Source of the DNA: Stutzerimonas stutzeri
GTDB taxonomy: Bacteria; Pseudomonadota; Gammaproteobacteria; Enterobacterales; Pasteurellaceae
Reading direction: 5' to 3'
Assembly: GCA_901420285.1 (NCBI GenBank)
Contig: CABDVE010000001.1
Location: 1,116,001 to 1,180,000 of the forward strand
DNA: 64,000 nt
Shown here piece by piece: positions 20,254 to 27,591 of this stretch. Position 1 is the first letter of the stretch, and each line of letters opens with the position of its first letter. The notes under the pieces are model-generated. The model was not told the DNA's origin. It saw nothing but the letters and a program-made list of their open reading frames with translations, and ran no database searches. The translations under genes and the position numbers were made by a program.

Positions 20254-20284
20254 AAAAAGCGCGGCATTGAACCCGCGCTTTTTT
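20254..20284. terminator. Bidirectional terminator between selD and hemH
   Basis: AAAAGCGCGG (20255-20264) and CCGCGCTTTT (20273-20282) form a 10-bp stem with T-runs on both strands, serving the convergent genes selD and hemH. Confidence 0.85.
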
Positions 20285-20293
20285 ATGCGATTT

Positions 20294-21265
20294 TTATATG
20301 ATTTTTTCTAAAATTAATTTCCCCATCATTGCAATGTGCGCGGGCACCGCATTCAAGGCCGGAATATATTGATAAGACTCGCCGCCATGCGTTAAGAAAT
20401 ACTCGCGGTTTTCTTCATCAATTTCTTCAATGGTTTCCAAGCAATCTGCAGCAAAACCGGGACAAATCACCGCAATTTTGTTAATCCCTTGCGCATTTGC
20501 ATTTTGCAAAAACTTATCGGTGTAAGGCTGTAACCATTCTTCGCGACCAAAACGCGATTGGAAGCTCATCGCCCATTGGTTTTTCGTTAAACCAAGTTTA
20601 TCCGCCACTGCGATAGTGGTTTGTTTGCAATGTTCGCGATAATAATCGCCCATATTTTCATAACGCAGCGGGATGCCGTGATAAGAGAATAACAAAAACT
20701 CGTCAGCTTTTAAGCGCGCTTGAACGGATTGTGCCAAGGCATTAATGTAGTTTTCATTTAAATGATAGGAATGGATGAAATCAAAAGGCACAAAACCGCG
20801 TTCTTGTTTCAGCGCATTGGCAAAAGCATCAAGCAAGGCACCCGTAGTCGTACTGGAATATTGCGGATAAAGCGGCAAAACGATAATTTTTTCCACCTGA
20901 CTTTTAAGCAAATTTTTGACTGCATTTCGCATTGACGGATTGCCGTAAGTCATGGCGATTTCGACTTGCACATCGATTCCTTGCGCGCTCAAATAAGTTT
21001 GTAATGCCTGTTGTTGCTGTTTGGTAATGGCGAATAAAGGCGACCCTTGTGTTGTCCAAATGGCTTGATAATTTTTCGCGATGCGTTTGGAACGTAGCGG
21101 TAAAATAATCGCTTTTAGTAACGGAAACCACTTCCAGCGCGGTAAATCCACCACGCGCGGATCTGTTAAAAATTCCCATAAATAGCGGGAAATGGCAGAA
21201 GATGTCGGTTCGTCAGGCGTGCCTAAATTGGCTAAAATGACTCCAAATTTTTTTGTTATTGTCAT
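20294..21265 (-). CDS. hemH: Ferrochelatase
   Basis: A 323-aa enzyme inserting ferrous iron into protoporphyrin IX, the last step of haem synthesis. Motifs are [29 protein letters not shown], the catalytic histidine in [11 protein letters not shown], and [14 protein letters not shown]. The start is the ATG at 21265, which overlaps the upstream thioesterase stop (ATGA); an in-frame start at 21304 lies inside that gene and is unlikely. Confidence 0.96.
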   Translation of the reverse strand: MTITKKFGVILANLGTPDEPTSSAISRYLWEFLTDPRVVDLPRWKWFPLLKAIILPLRSKRIAKNYQAIWTTQGSPLFAITKQQQQALQTYLSAQGIDVQVEIAMTYGNPSMRNAVKNLLKSQVEKIIVLPLYPQYSSTTTGALLDAFANALKQERGFVPFDFIHSYHLNENYINALAQSVQARLKADEFLLFSYHGIPLRYENMGDYYREHCKQTTIAVADKLGLTKNQWAMSFQSRFGREEWLQPYTDKFLQNANAQGINKIAVICPGFAADCLETIEEIDEENREYFLTHGGESYQYIPALNAVPAHIAMMGKLILEKII

Positions 21266-21678
21266 AGCGTGATAATAGAAAGCGTTAATCGTGCAAGGCA
21301 GCAAAGTTTATCTTCTTCCGTGCGGATGTCAATTTGCCAAACATGGGTATTGGGGCTTAAATTAATTGGCGTCGCTTTGGCCGTGACTTTGCCTTGTCTT
21401 ACCGGGCGAAGATGATTAGCGCTGATCTCCGCTCCGAGCACCGCATTGCCTTCCTCCACAGCAAGAAAACCTGCCAGCGATCCGACGGTTTCCGCCAGCG
21501 CTACCGAAACGCCGCCGTGCAGTAAACCGAAAGGCTGTGTCGTGCGATGATCTACCGGCATGCTTGCTTCCAACCAATTGTCGCCGAATGCTGAGATTTC
21601 GATGCCGAGATGTCCCACTGCACAGTTTTTTCCCATTTCGTTAAGTTGTGGCAGGGTAAATGTTTTTTTCCAGATCAT
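21262..21678 (-). CDS. Hotdog-fold acyl-CoA thioesterase (YdiI/MenI-like)
   Basis: A 138-aa single hotdog domain. Key features are the [19 protein letters not shown] helix with its catalytic-region glutamate, and [17 protein letters not shown]. It resembles the YdiI/PaaI group that hydrolyses aromatic or 1,4-dihydroxy-2-naphthoyl-CoA esters. The exact substrate is unknown. Start ATG at 21678 with AGGAAA upstream. It overlaps hemH by four bases, so the two are one operon. Confidence 0.88.
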   Translation of the reverse strand: MIWKKTFTLPQLNEMGKNCAVGHLGIEISAFGDNWLEASMPVDHRTTQPFGLLHGGVSVALAETVGSLAGFLAVEEGNAVLGAEISANHLRPVRQGKVTAKATPINLSPNTHVWQIDIRTEEDKLCCLARLTLSIITL

Positions 21679-21736
21679 TAATTTTCCTATATGATTTATT
21701 TTCAACATTATTCGTTATTAACGAAGTCGATTTTAA

Positions 21737-23191
21737 TTAAACATACTGAATTGGTTTAGGATAACCAATTTCAATGTCTAACGAACGATCCGAGCTTATC
21801 AGATTTTCTCTTTCTGCGATAAAGAAGCGTGACGTCATCGATTTCTCACCGTTATTTATGAAAATCTCCACAATTGAGCGATCAAAGAAAATTTCTACCA
21901 AATGCAATTCTTCCACTTCGCAATAACGCTGCGTTCCGAATTTTTTCATTAACTCGGTTTGCTCGGATTGACTACGATCCAAACAAATCAAACTATTTTC
22001 GTAAGATAAGCTTAAATACTCGCCTTTTTCGTTGGCAAAGAAATTCAATTTAAACGGTTTATTGCCCGCATCAAATTTTAAATAAGCACGATCTAAATCG
22101 GCGACGTGCATTTTCCCTTGCAAGGTGAAGGTTGAAACTGCGGTCAGATTTTCATAGATTTTTGCAATCGGACGTTGATATAACCGATTGTTTTCTAAAT
22201 GAATTTCGCGAGGTAATGTGAGGGCGGAATGCCATTTGAATTTATCTGTTGGATAAGTGAGATCCGGTAAGCCGATCCAACCGAACATCAGGGTGCTTTC
22301 TTTATTTTCTAAGCCGCTGAAAGTTTGTGGTGCGTAAAAGTCGAAACCTTGGTCGAGTTCGGCGATGTGTTCGGCTTCCAGCGTATTACCGTTCAAGTAC
22401 CCGATAGCGTAAGTGGCGTGGTAGTTATTTTGAAATTGATGCGGTGCTCGATCTTTGCCTTGTGGCGACCAAATGAAAATGTCTTTATCACTTAATTTAA
22501 ACAAATCCGGGCATTCCCACATAAATACCTTGTGATTGTTAAATGCCGGCACGGCAAGTTCGCCGAGTAAACGCGGCTTGTCGTTTAAGTGATCCATTTC
22601 AAAAATAATTGCGGTGCCGCTAAGGTTTTCTTGTTGCGCGCCGCAGATGAAGCGAATTTTGCCGTCTTGGGCGAAATAAGGTTTCGGATCGCGCACATGC
22701 TCGGTGTAGCCAGCCGGTGCATTTTCGATTAATGGATGCTTGTCGATGAGTTTACCGTATAAATCGAAAATCGCTAGATTTTGGTACGGTACGCGTTGAT
22801 TATCGCTCGGTCGGCGAGTGTTGCCGGTATAGAACATTGCCAATTTGTTGCCCACTTTCAATGCGCCGCCGGAATAGCAACCGTGCGATTCGAATAATTC
22901 ACAAGGAATTAAATCATCGGCCGCTTGATAAGTGTGAAAATCATGTGTGACGAAATGTTTCCAATGCTTCATACCGTGCAATGCATCAAACGGAAACCAT
23001 TGGTAAAAAAGATGATATTTTTCGCCATCAAACACCAATCCATTTGGGTCGTTTAATAAGCCGGTTGGCGGCGCAAGGTGGTAAGTCGGATAAAAATCTT
23101 TGTCGCCGGCTACTGTTTTCAGCACCGCATTGAGCTCGCCCGGTGCGGCAGCAAGGAGGCTTTTGTATTTGCCGTTATTGAAAATAATCAT
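21737..23191 (-). CDS. scrB: Sucrose-6-phosphate hydrolase (GH32)
   Basis: A 484-aa glycoside hydrolase family 32 enzyme. The nucleophile motif is LLNDPNG (~residue 43), the transition-state stabiliser is HVRDPKPYF, and the acid/base is in WECPDLF. It cleaves sucrose-6-phosphate (or a related fructoside) to glucose-6-phosphate and fructose, the latter used by the kinase encoded upstream. No sucrose PTS component or scrR is in this window. One CAATGCGGTGCT copy lies in frame near 23121. Confidence 0.9.
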   Translation of the reverse strand: MIIFNNGKYKSLLAAAPGELNAVLKTVAGDKDFYPTYHLAPPTGLLNDPNGLVFDGEKYHLFYQWFPFDALHGMKHWKHFVTHDFHTYQAADDLIPCELFESHGCYSGGALKVGNKLAMFYTGNTRRPSDNQRVPYQNLAIFDLYGKLIDKHPLIENAPAGYTEHVRDPKPYFAQDGKIRFICGAQQENLSGTAIIFEMDHLNDKPRLLGELAVPAFNNHKVFMWECPDLFKLSDKDIFIWSPQGKDRAPHQFQNNYHATYAIGYLNGNTLEAEHIAELDQGFDFYAPQTFSGLENKESTLMFGWIGLPDLTYPTDKFKWHSALTLPREIHLENNRLYQRPIAKIYENLTAVSTFTLQGKMHVADLDRAYLKFDAGNKPFKLNFFANEKGEYLSLSYENSLICLDRSQSEQTELMKKFGTQRYCEVEELHLVEIFFDRSIVEIFINNGEKSMTSRFFIAERENLISSDRSLDIEIGYPKPIQYV

Positions 23192-23252
23192 TTGAATCTT
23201 CTGTCAGAAATGGAAAAGGTACAGATTAAAATTTATGCACGTAAATAAAATC

Positions 23253-23284
23253 AAGGTGCGTGAATATCGTTATTCACGCACCTT
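23253..23284 (-). terminator. Strong hairpin between scrK and scrB
   Basis: AAGGTGCGTGAATA (23253-23266) and TATTCACGCACCTT (23271-23284) form a perfect 14-bp stem with a 4-base loop, five bases after the scrK stop. Only a weak T-rich stretch follows on the minus strand. It could terminate or partly attenuate transcription before scrB, or protect the scrK mRNA end. Confidence 0.6.
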
Positions 23285-23288
23285 ATGA

Positions 23289-24215
23289 TTAATCGGCTAA
23301 AAATTCAGTGAGTTGCGCTTTATTCGGCAAGGCAGACATCGCGCCTTTGGCCGTTGTGGCAAGTGCACCACAGGCATTGGCTTGGCGGATAACTTGCTGC
23401 AACACATCATCTTCTTGCCAGTTTGGATGTTGAGCGAGTCCCGCAAGTAATCCCCCTACGAAAGCGTCGCCTGCACCGGTGGTATCGACCGGTTTTAACG
23501 CTTTGCCGACCACCACGTCTTTTTTGCCAGCAAAATGATATAACGCGCCCTCTTTGCCAAGGGTCACGATAATTAATTTTTCCGGATAAAGCGTGGTGAT
23601 GCGTTCGAACGCTTTTTCCAAACTATCGGTGTTGGTAAGCAGGGTGAGTTCTTCCTCGGAGAATTTCAATACGTCTGCTAGTGCCACCGCTTCCATCACT
23701 ACGGTTTTCATTTCATCTAAATTAGCCCAAAGGGATTCGCGCAAATTCGGATCGAATGAAAAGAAGCCACCCGCCACTTTAATGCGTCGAATCGCTTCAA
23801 AGGTTGCTTCGCGCGACGGGTTATTGATCAGCGCGATGGAGCAGCAGTGCAACCACTCGCCCGCTTGGAATGGCGGTAAATCGGTCGTTTGCAGGAATTG
23901 ATCGGCACTCGGATTCACCATAAAGGTGAAACTGCGTTCGCCGTTATCTAAACCGACCACAACCGTTGAAGTGCGATGTTGCGGATCGAGAATCATATGT
24001 GTGATGTCCACGTTTTCCGCATTTAGCGTTTCTTGCATAAATTGACCGAGTGGATCGTTGCCCACGCGTCCGATAAAGGCACTCTGACAACCTAAGCGCG
24101 CCACGCCCACTGCCACGTTAGCCGGCGCACCACCGGCACAACGTAAATAATGATTTTCACCGTCGGGAATCAAATCCACCACGGCATCGCCGGTTACCCA
24201 AATTTTTTGGCTCAT
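23289..24215 (-). CDS. scrK: Fructokinase, PfkB family
   Basis: A 308-aa PfkB-type sugar kinase. The N-terminal sugar-binding motif is AGGAPANVAVGVARLG, and the C-terminal anion-hole/catalytic motif is PVDTTGAGDAFVGGLLAGL with the base aspartate. Directly upstream of scrB in the same direction, it most likely phosphorylates the fructose released by ScrB. The general PfkB assignment is firm; the fructose specificity is from context. Confidence 0.88.
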   Translation of the reverse strand: MSQKIWVTGDAVVDLIPDGENHYLRCAGGAPANVAVGVARLGCQSAFIGRVGNDPLGQFMQETLNAENVDITHMILDPQHRTSTVVVGLDNGERSFTFMVNPSADQFLQTTDLPPFQAGEWLHCCSIALINNPSREATFEAIRRIKVAGGFFSFDPNLRESLWANLDEMKTVVMEAVALADVLKFSEEELTLLTNTDSLEKAFERITTLYPEKLIIVTLGKEGALYHFAGKKDVVVGKALKPVDTTGAGDAFVGGLLAGLAQHPNWQEDDVLQQVIRQANACGALATTAKGAMSALPNKAQLTEFLAD

Positions 24216-24317
24216 AGTATTTTCCTTTTATTGATAACAGCGTATTTATAAATATTGCTATTGAGCTTCTTCGTGTTTTCCATTTATGGCATGTAATGAC
24301 CGCGAAAATAAAGGCTT

Positions 24318-24330
24318 CAATGCGGTGCTA
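24318..24330 (+). repeat. Single CAATGCGGTGCT element upstream of scrK
   Basis: CAATGCGGTGCTA lies in the 215-base gap between tyrS and scrK, which otherwise contains the tyrS terminator and presumably the scrK promoter. Confidence 0.75.
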
Positions 24331-24389
24331 ATTTCAGCTTCCATTGCGACTTCATAGCCATTTCTTTGTGTTATGTTGATTCTTTAATT

Positions 24390-24420
24390 AAAAAATAACC
24401 GCACTTTAAAAGCGCGGTTA
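24390..24420 (-). terminator. tyrS terminator containing an AAAGTGCGGT uptake sequence
   Basis: TAACCGC (24396-24402) pairs with GCGGTTA (24414-24420). On the minus strand the stem includes AAAGTGCGGTTA followed by TTTTTT. It is the Haemophilus-type uptake sequence used as part of a terminator. Confidence 0.75.
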
Positions 24421-24430
24421 ATTTCCATTT

Positions 24431-25618
24431 TTATTTCACCGTTACGCGTGCAAACTTGCGTTTGCCTACTTGGTAAATATTTGTGCCTTTCGGCGCGTTG
24501 ACTTTTACATCTCCCACTTTTTCGCCGTTGATTTTCACGCCGCCTTGCTGTGCGGAACGAATCGCTTCAGAAGTGGAAGGAACGAGGCCGGCTTCTTTTA
24601 GTAAAGTTGCTAAACCGATTTCGTCCGTGAAAGTGAATTCCGGCATTTCATCCGGTATGGCACCTTTTTGGAAACGATTGATAAATTCTTGTTCGGCGGC
24701 ATCAGCCGCGGCTTCATTGTGGAAACGCGCGATAATTTCTTTAGCCAGTAAAATTTTTACGTCACGCGGATTTTTGCCGTTTTCTACATCCGCTTTTAGT
24801 TGTGCGATTTCGCTTAATGGGCGGAATGAAAGTAAGTTATACCAATCCCACATTAAATCGTCCGAAATCGACATGATTTTACCGAACATGTCATTTGGTG
24901 CATCAGTCACGCCGATATAGTTACCTAGCGATTTAGACATTTTTTTCTCGCCGTCTAAGCCGACGAGCAATGGCATAGTGATGGCTACCTGCGGTTTTTT
25001 GCCGGCGGATTTTTGTAATTCGCGACCGACTAATAAATTGAATTTTTGGTCGGTTCCGCCCAGTTCGATGTCTGCGCTTAATGCGACGGAATCGTGTCCC
25101 TGCAATAATGGATAGATAAATTCGTGGATGGCAATCGGTTGATTATTGTTGAAGCGTTTTTTGAAATCGTCACGTTCCAACATACGGGCAACGGTGTAGT
25201 TACTTGCCAAGCGAATCATGCCTTCGGTTCCGAGTTTGCCTAACCATTCGGAGTTGAACACGATTTTAGTTTTCGCCGGATCTAAAATTTTGAAAATCTG
25301 TTCTTTGTAAGTTTCTGCATTGCGTAGCACGTCTTCGCGGCTAAGGGGAGGGCGGGTGGCGTTTTTGCCTGATGGGTCGCCTACCATACCGGTGAAATCA
25401 CCGATTAAGAAATATACTTCATGACCGAGTTGTTGGAATTGACGTAATTTATTTAACACTACGGTATGTCCCAAATGAATATCCGGGGCAGTCGGGTCGG
25501 CGCCTAATTTTACTTTTAAAGGGCGATTTTCTTTCAATTTTTCGATTAAATCCGCTTCTGAAAGGATTTCATCCGTACCGCGCTTTAGTTCTGCGAGAAC
25601 GGTATTAATATCAGTCAT
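24431..25618 (-). CDS. tyrS: Tyrosine--tRNA ligase
   Basis: A 395-aa class I synthetase. The HIGH-type motif is [15 protein letters not shown] (~45), the catalytic loop is [11 protein letters not shown], and a C-terminal S4-like RNA-binding domain follows ([10 protein letters not shown]). Length matches the Haemophilus-type enzyme. It has its own sigma70 promoter downstream of a small RNA gene. Confidence 0.97.
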   Translation of the reverse strand: MTDINTVLAELKRGTDEILSEADLIEKLKENRPLKVKLGADPTAPDIHLGHTVVLNKLRQFQQLGHEVYFLIGDFTGMVGDPSGKNATRPPLSREDVLRNAETYKEQIFKILDPAKTKIVFNSEWLGKLGTEGMIRLASNYTVARMLERDDFKKRFNNNQPIAIHEFIYPLLQGHDSVALSADIELGGTDQKFNLLVGRELQKSAGKKPQVAITMPLLVGLDGEKKMSKSLGNYIGVTDAPNDMFGKIMSISDDLMWDWYNLLSFRPLSEIAQLKADVENGKNPRDVKILLAKEIIARFHNEAAADAAEQEFINRFQKGAIPDEMPEFTFTDEIGLATLLKEAGLVPSTSEAIRSAQQGGVKINGEKVGDVKVNAPKGTNIYQVGKRKFARVTVK

Positions 25619-25652
25619 CGTTATTTCCTAATTGTGTTTTGTAAAGGGCTTT

Positions 25653-25680
25653 ATTATAGGGATTATGAATGAATTGTGAA
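25653..25680 (-). promoter_or_regulatory. tyrS promoter
   Basis: Reading leftward: TTCACA (25680-25675), a 16-base spacer and a perfect TATAAT (25658-25653), about 35 bases before the tyrS ATG. It begins just downstream of the small RNA terminator, so tyrS need not depend on the Fur-controlled promoter. Confidence 0.7.
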
Positions 25681-25681
25681 T

Positions 25682-25752
25682 AAAAAAAAACGCCTATTTG
25701 TGGGGAAATAGGCGGGAATATTGGAGTGATTATCTAATATTGTTGTTGGAAT
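25682..25752 (-). ncRNA. Putative Fur-regulated small RNA (~71 nt)
   Basis: The stretch between sfsA and tyrS has a complete minus-strand transcription unit without an open frame. A consensus promoter (25787-25759) gives a start near 25752. A strong terminator ends it: 9-bp stem CGCCTATTT/AAATAGGCG (25691-25699 with 25706-25714) followed by nine T (25690-25682). A Fur-box-like sequence overlaps the -10. The size, single terminator hairpin and Fur control match the RyhB-like class; Fur-regulated small RNAs are known in Haemophilus (HrrF) and Aggregatibacter. Whether this is a homologue of those I cannot tell. Confidence 0.7.
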
Positions 25753-25758
25753 GGTTAG

Positions 25759-25787
25759 ATGATAATTGTTCTCAATAATCTTGTCAA
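25759..25787 (-). promoter_or_regulatory. Sigma70 promoter of the small RNA
   Basis: Reading leftward: perfect -35 TTGACA (25787-25782), exactly 17 bases, then TATCAT (25764-25759). No coding sequence follows before the terminator. Confidence 0.75.
25760..25774. promoter_or_regulatory. Fur box overlapping the small RNA promoter
   Basis: On the minus strand TGAGAACAATTATCA matches the 7-1-7 Fur consensus TGATAATNATTATCA at 12 of 14 positions. It covers the -10 and most of the spacer, an ideal place for iron-dependent repression. Confidence 0.7.
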
Positions 25788-25795
25788 CAACTAAA

Positions 25796-25810
25796 TGCAA
25801 ATAATTCTCA
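25796..25810. promoter_or_regulatory. Second Fur-box-like sequence upstream of the promoter
   Basis: TGCAAATAATTCTCA matches the same 7-1-7 consensus at 11 of 14 positions. It lies just upstream of the -35 and next to the sfsA stop. Two sites could allow cooperative binding, but AT-rich DNA raises the chance of a coincidental match. Confidence 0.45.
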
Positions 25811-25817
25811 AATTTAT

Positions 25818-26534
25818 TTATTTGATATAAGGAACATCTTCCGTCAATGTGAGTGCAGTTGGAATTCCATCAGAAATCTTAAATTCTCCTGCATAGGCAT
25901 AAGCCTCTACGCCTTGCTCGATTGCTTCTTTCAACAAGCGATCGTATTCAGGATCAATATATTCAGCAATTTTGAAATGCTTGAAACCATTGTGTAGCCC
26001 GGCAAATAGCACTACAGCGCGATAACCTTGTTTTTTCATTGTCAGTAATTCGCGCACGTGTTTTTGCCCGCGCGTAGTGACGGCATCGGGAAACATGCCT
26101 AGATCGTTTTTTACCAACGTAATAGATTTCACTTCCACATAACAATCCGGCAAGCCTTTGCCTTTTAAAAGGAAGTCTATGCGACTGTTTTCTTCGCCGT
26201 ATTTGACTTCAGGATGAATTTCATCGTACATTGCCAGCGCTTTAATTTGCTTGTTTTGTAATGCTTCGAACACCAGCTGATTAGAGCGATGCGTATTGAT
26301 ACAGCAAAGTTGGCCGTTTGGCAGTTGGGTGAGTTCCCAAGAATGGGGATATTTACGGGTTTGGTTGTCAGAGCGAGAATACCAAACGATATCGCCTTTT
26401 TCACCGCAGCCGGTCATTGCACCGGTGTTGGCACAGTGAATAGTTATTACTTCGCCGTTTGGCAATTCAATATCGGCAAGGAAACGTTTATAACGTCGAA
26501 TTAATTTTGCAGATTGCAGAGAGGGTAGCAGCAT
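25818..26534 (-). CDS. sfsA: Sugar fermentation stimulation protein SfsA
   Basis: A 238-aa SfsA-family protein: [34 protein letters not shown], then ENSRIDFLL and [10 protein letters not shown], which form a restriction-endonuclease-like core. First linked to maltose metabolism in E. coli; its biochemical role is uncertain (nucleic-acid binding/nuclease-like). Start chosen at the ATG at 26534 ([18 protein letters not shown]); an in-frame start at 26633 would add a non-conserved tail. Confidence 0.93.
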   Translation of the reverse strand: MLLPSLQSAKLIRRYKRFLADIELPNGEVITIHCANTGAMTGCGEKGDIVWYSRSDNQTRKYPHSWELTQLPNGQLCCINTHRSNQLVFEALQNKQIKALAMYDEIHPEVKYGEENSRIDFLLKGKGLPDCYVEVKSITLVKNDLGMFPDAVTTRGQKHVRELLTMKKQGYRAVVLFAGLHNGFKHFKIAEYIDPEYDRLLKEAIEQGVEAYAYAGEFKISDGIPTALTLTEDVPYIK

Positions 26535-26601
26535 AATGTTTCTTAAAAAGGACGAATTATAGTGAATTTTTGTCGAAACATCACTACACATTGATGCTGA
26601 C

Positions 26602-26679
26602 CTGTAGAAGATCAGATTTAATCTGACAGGCACGAGTTTTTAAATGGGAGACTGTCAGATTGGGTTTGATCTTCTACAG
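26602..26679. repeat. 28-bp imperfect inverted repeat upstream of sfsA
   Basis: CTGTAGAAGATC with AATCTGACAG (26602-26629) is inverted at 26652-26679, with five central mismatches and a 22-base loop. It fits neither a simple terminator (no T-run) nor a known IS end that I recognise. It lies in the 238-base gap between sfsA and the distal immunity-like gene, and marks the edge of the CDI locus. Confidence 0.7.
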
Positions 26680-26772
26680 TTAAGGTTTCGAATAGCTGTG
26701 GTCAGGAGACGCGCTCTATCTAGGGGATTCCATCTCCCTTTAACCGATTGAAATCCCCCCATTTTTACTAAG

Positions 26773-27120
26773 TTATTCATTACATATCCCCTTATCCCAT
26801 TTGGAATTTTTATAACCGCATTCTGCGGGCCAAAATTTTTTATATCCTTTTGTTTCCATACAACTATGAAATTTTTCATAATTATCACTATGAAGCTTTT
26901 TCAAATCATAATCACCATATTCAGCTCCGCACTTAACAGCATCTTTCCAACGCTGGTGTGAATTAGTTTTACCTATACTATAAGGCTTTTGATAATGTGC
27001 TATAGCTGGCCATGATTTGCCTTTATCAACACAATTAACCATTTGTGGAGTATAAAAACATCCGTTTGAGTACCAACATCCGTTTAATATAAAACAAAGA
27101 AGAAATAAGGAGTACCTCAT
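26773..27120 (-). CDS. Putative orphan CDI immunity lipoprotein (copy 2)
   Basis: A 115-aa predicted lipoprotein (short hydrophobic N-terminus and lipobox FILNGC). It is a diverged paralogue of the 118-aa protein just upstream: shared pieces are TPQMVNC/TAQMVNC, HQRWKDA/NQRWRDA, CGAEYGD/CGAKYGD, CMETKGY/CMESKGY and KGICNE. It follows directly after a 33-codon remnant of a cdiA 3' end with the same AGGAGGTAAATAAAAATG junction as the intact locus, so it fits an orphan immunity gene left from an earlier toxin module. No immunity family is recognised; the role is from context. Confidence 0.65.
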   Translation of the reverse strand: MRYSLFLLCFILNGCWYSNGCFYTPQMVNCVDKGKSWPAIAHYQKPYSIGKTNSHQRWKDAVKCGAEYGDYDLKKLHSDNYEKFHSCMETKGYKKFWPAECGYKNSKWDKGICNE

Positions 27121-27122
27121 TT

Positions 27123-27224
27123 TTATTTACCTCCTATTTTCATCAAAAGTTCAAACATATCTGATGACATTACATCGGATAAAGCAAATGGTACGGATAC
27201 TGGTATTGCAATAGCAGTTGTTAC
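27123..27224 (-). pseudogene. Orphan cdiA 3'-end fragment
   Basis: Between the two immunity-like genes, the minus strand encodes IPVSVPFALSDV then SSDMFELLMKIGGK and a stop. The intact cdiA ends IPVSAPFALSDV then SSDTFELLMKIGGK and a stop, so this is clearly a copy of its last 33 codons. It has no start codon and no upstream remainder; an in-frame TAA lies just before it. It shows that a CdiA-tail plus immunity unit has been duplicated or left behind after module exchange. Confidence 0.9.
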
Positions 27225-27232
27225 TTAGTAGG

Positions 27233-27589
27233 CTATTCATTACATATCCCCTTGTTCAAGCTTTTAGGTTCTTTTACACCACATTCTGAGCTGTCAAATA
27301 TATGATATCCTTTACTTTCCATACAAATACGAAATTCATTTCGGAAATTTTGGGGTTTAATAACACTCCATAAATTACTATCTCCATATTTAGCTCCACA
27401 CAATTCAGCATCTCTCCAGCGCTGATTTATATCAGTATGTCCGATACTATCTATTTTTTGATAATAAGCGATAGAAGAAAATGGCACTTTATCCATATAG
27501 CAATTAACCATTTGCGCTGTATACAGACACCCATTATGCCAATAGCAACCATGAAGGAATAATAGAGATATCATCAAAAACTTTTTCAT
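27233..27589 (-). CDS. Putative CDI immunity lipoprotein (copy 1)
   Basis: A 118-aa predicted lipoprotein (MKKFLMISLLFLHGC lipobox, many cysteines) encoded three bases after the cdiA stop, the usual place of cdiI. Preceded by an AGGGGGG ribosome-binding site shared with the cdiA tail. The envelope location suggests that it protects against a toxin acting at or crossing the inner membrane or periplasm. It is paralogous to the 115-aa protein downstream. No match to a named immunity family is evident; function is inferred from position and duplication pattern. Confidence 0.7.
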   Translation of the reverse strand: MKKFLMISLLFLHGCYWHNGCLYTAQMVNCYMDKVPFSSIAYYQKIDSIGHTDINQRWRDAELCGAKYGDSNLWSVIKPQNFRNEFRICMESKGYHIFDSSECGVKEPKSLNKGICNE

Positions 27590-27591
27590 TT

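Noticed and set aside
26655-26888. 77-codon minus-strand frame
   Set aside because: It overlaps the orphan immunity gene and the inverted repeat, and has no recognisable features.
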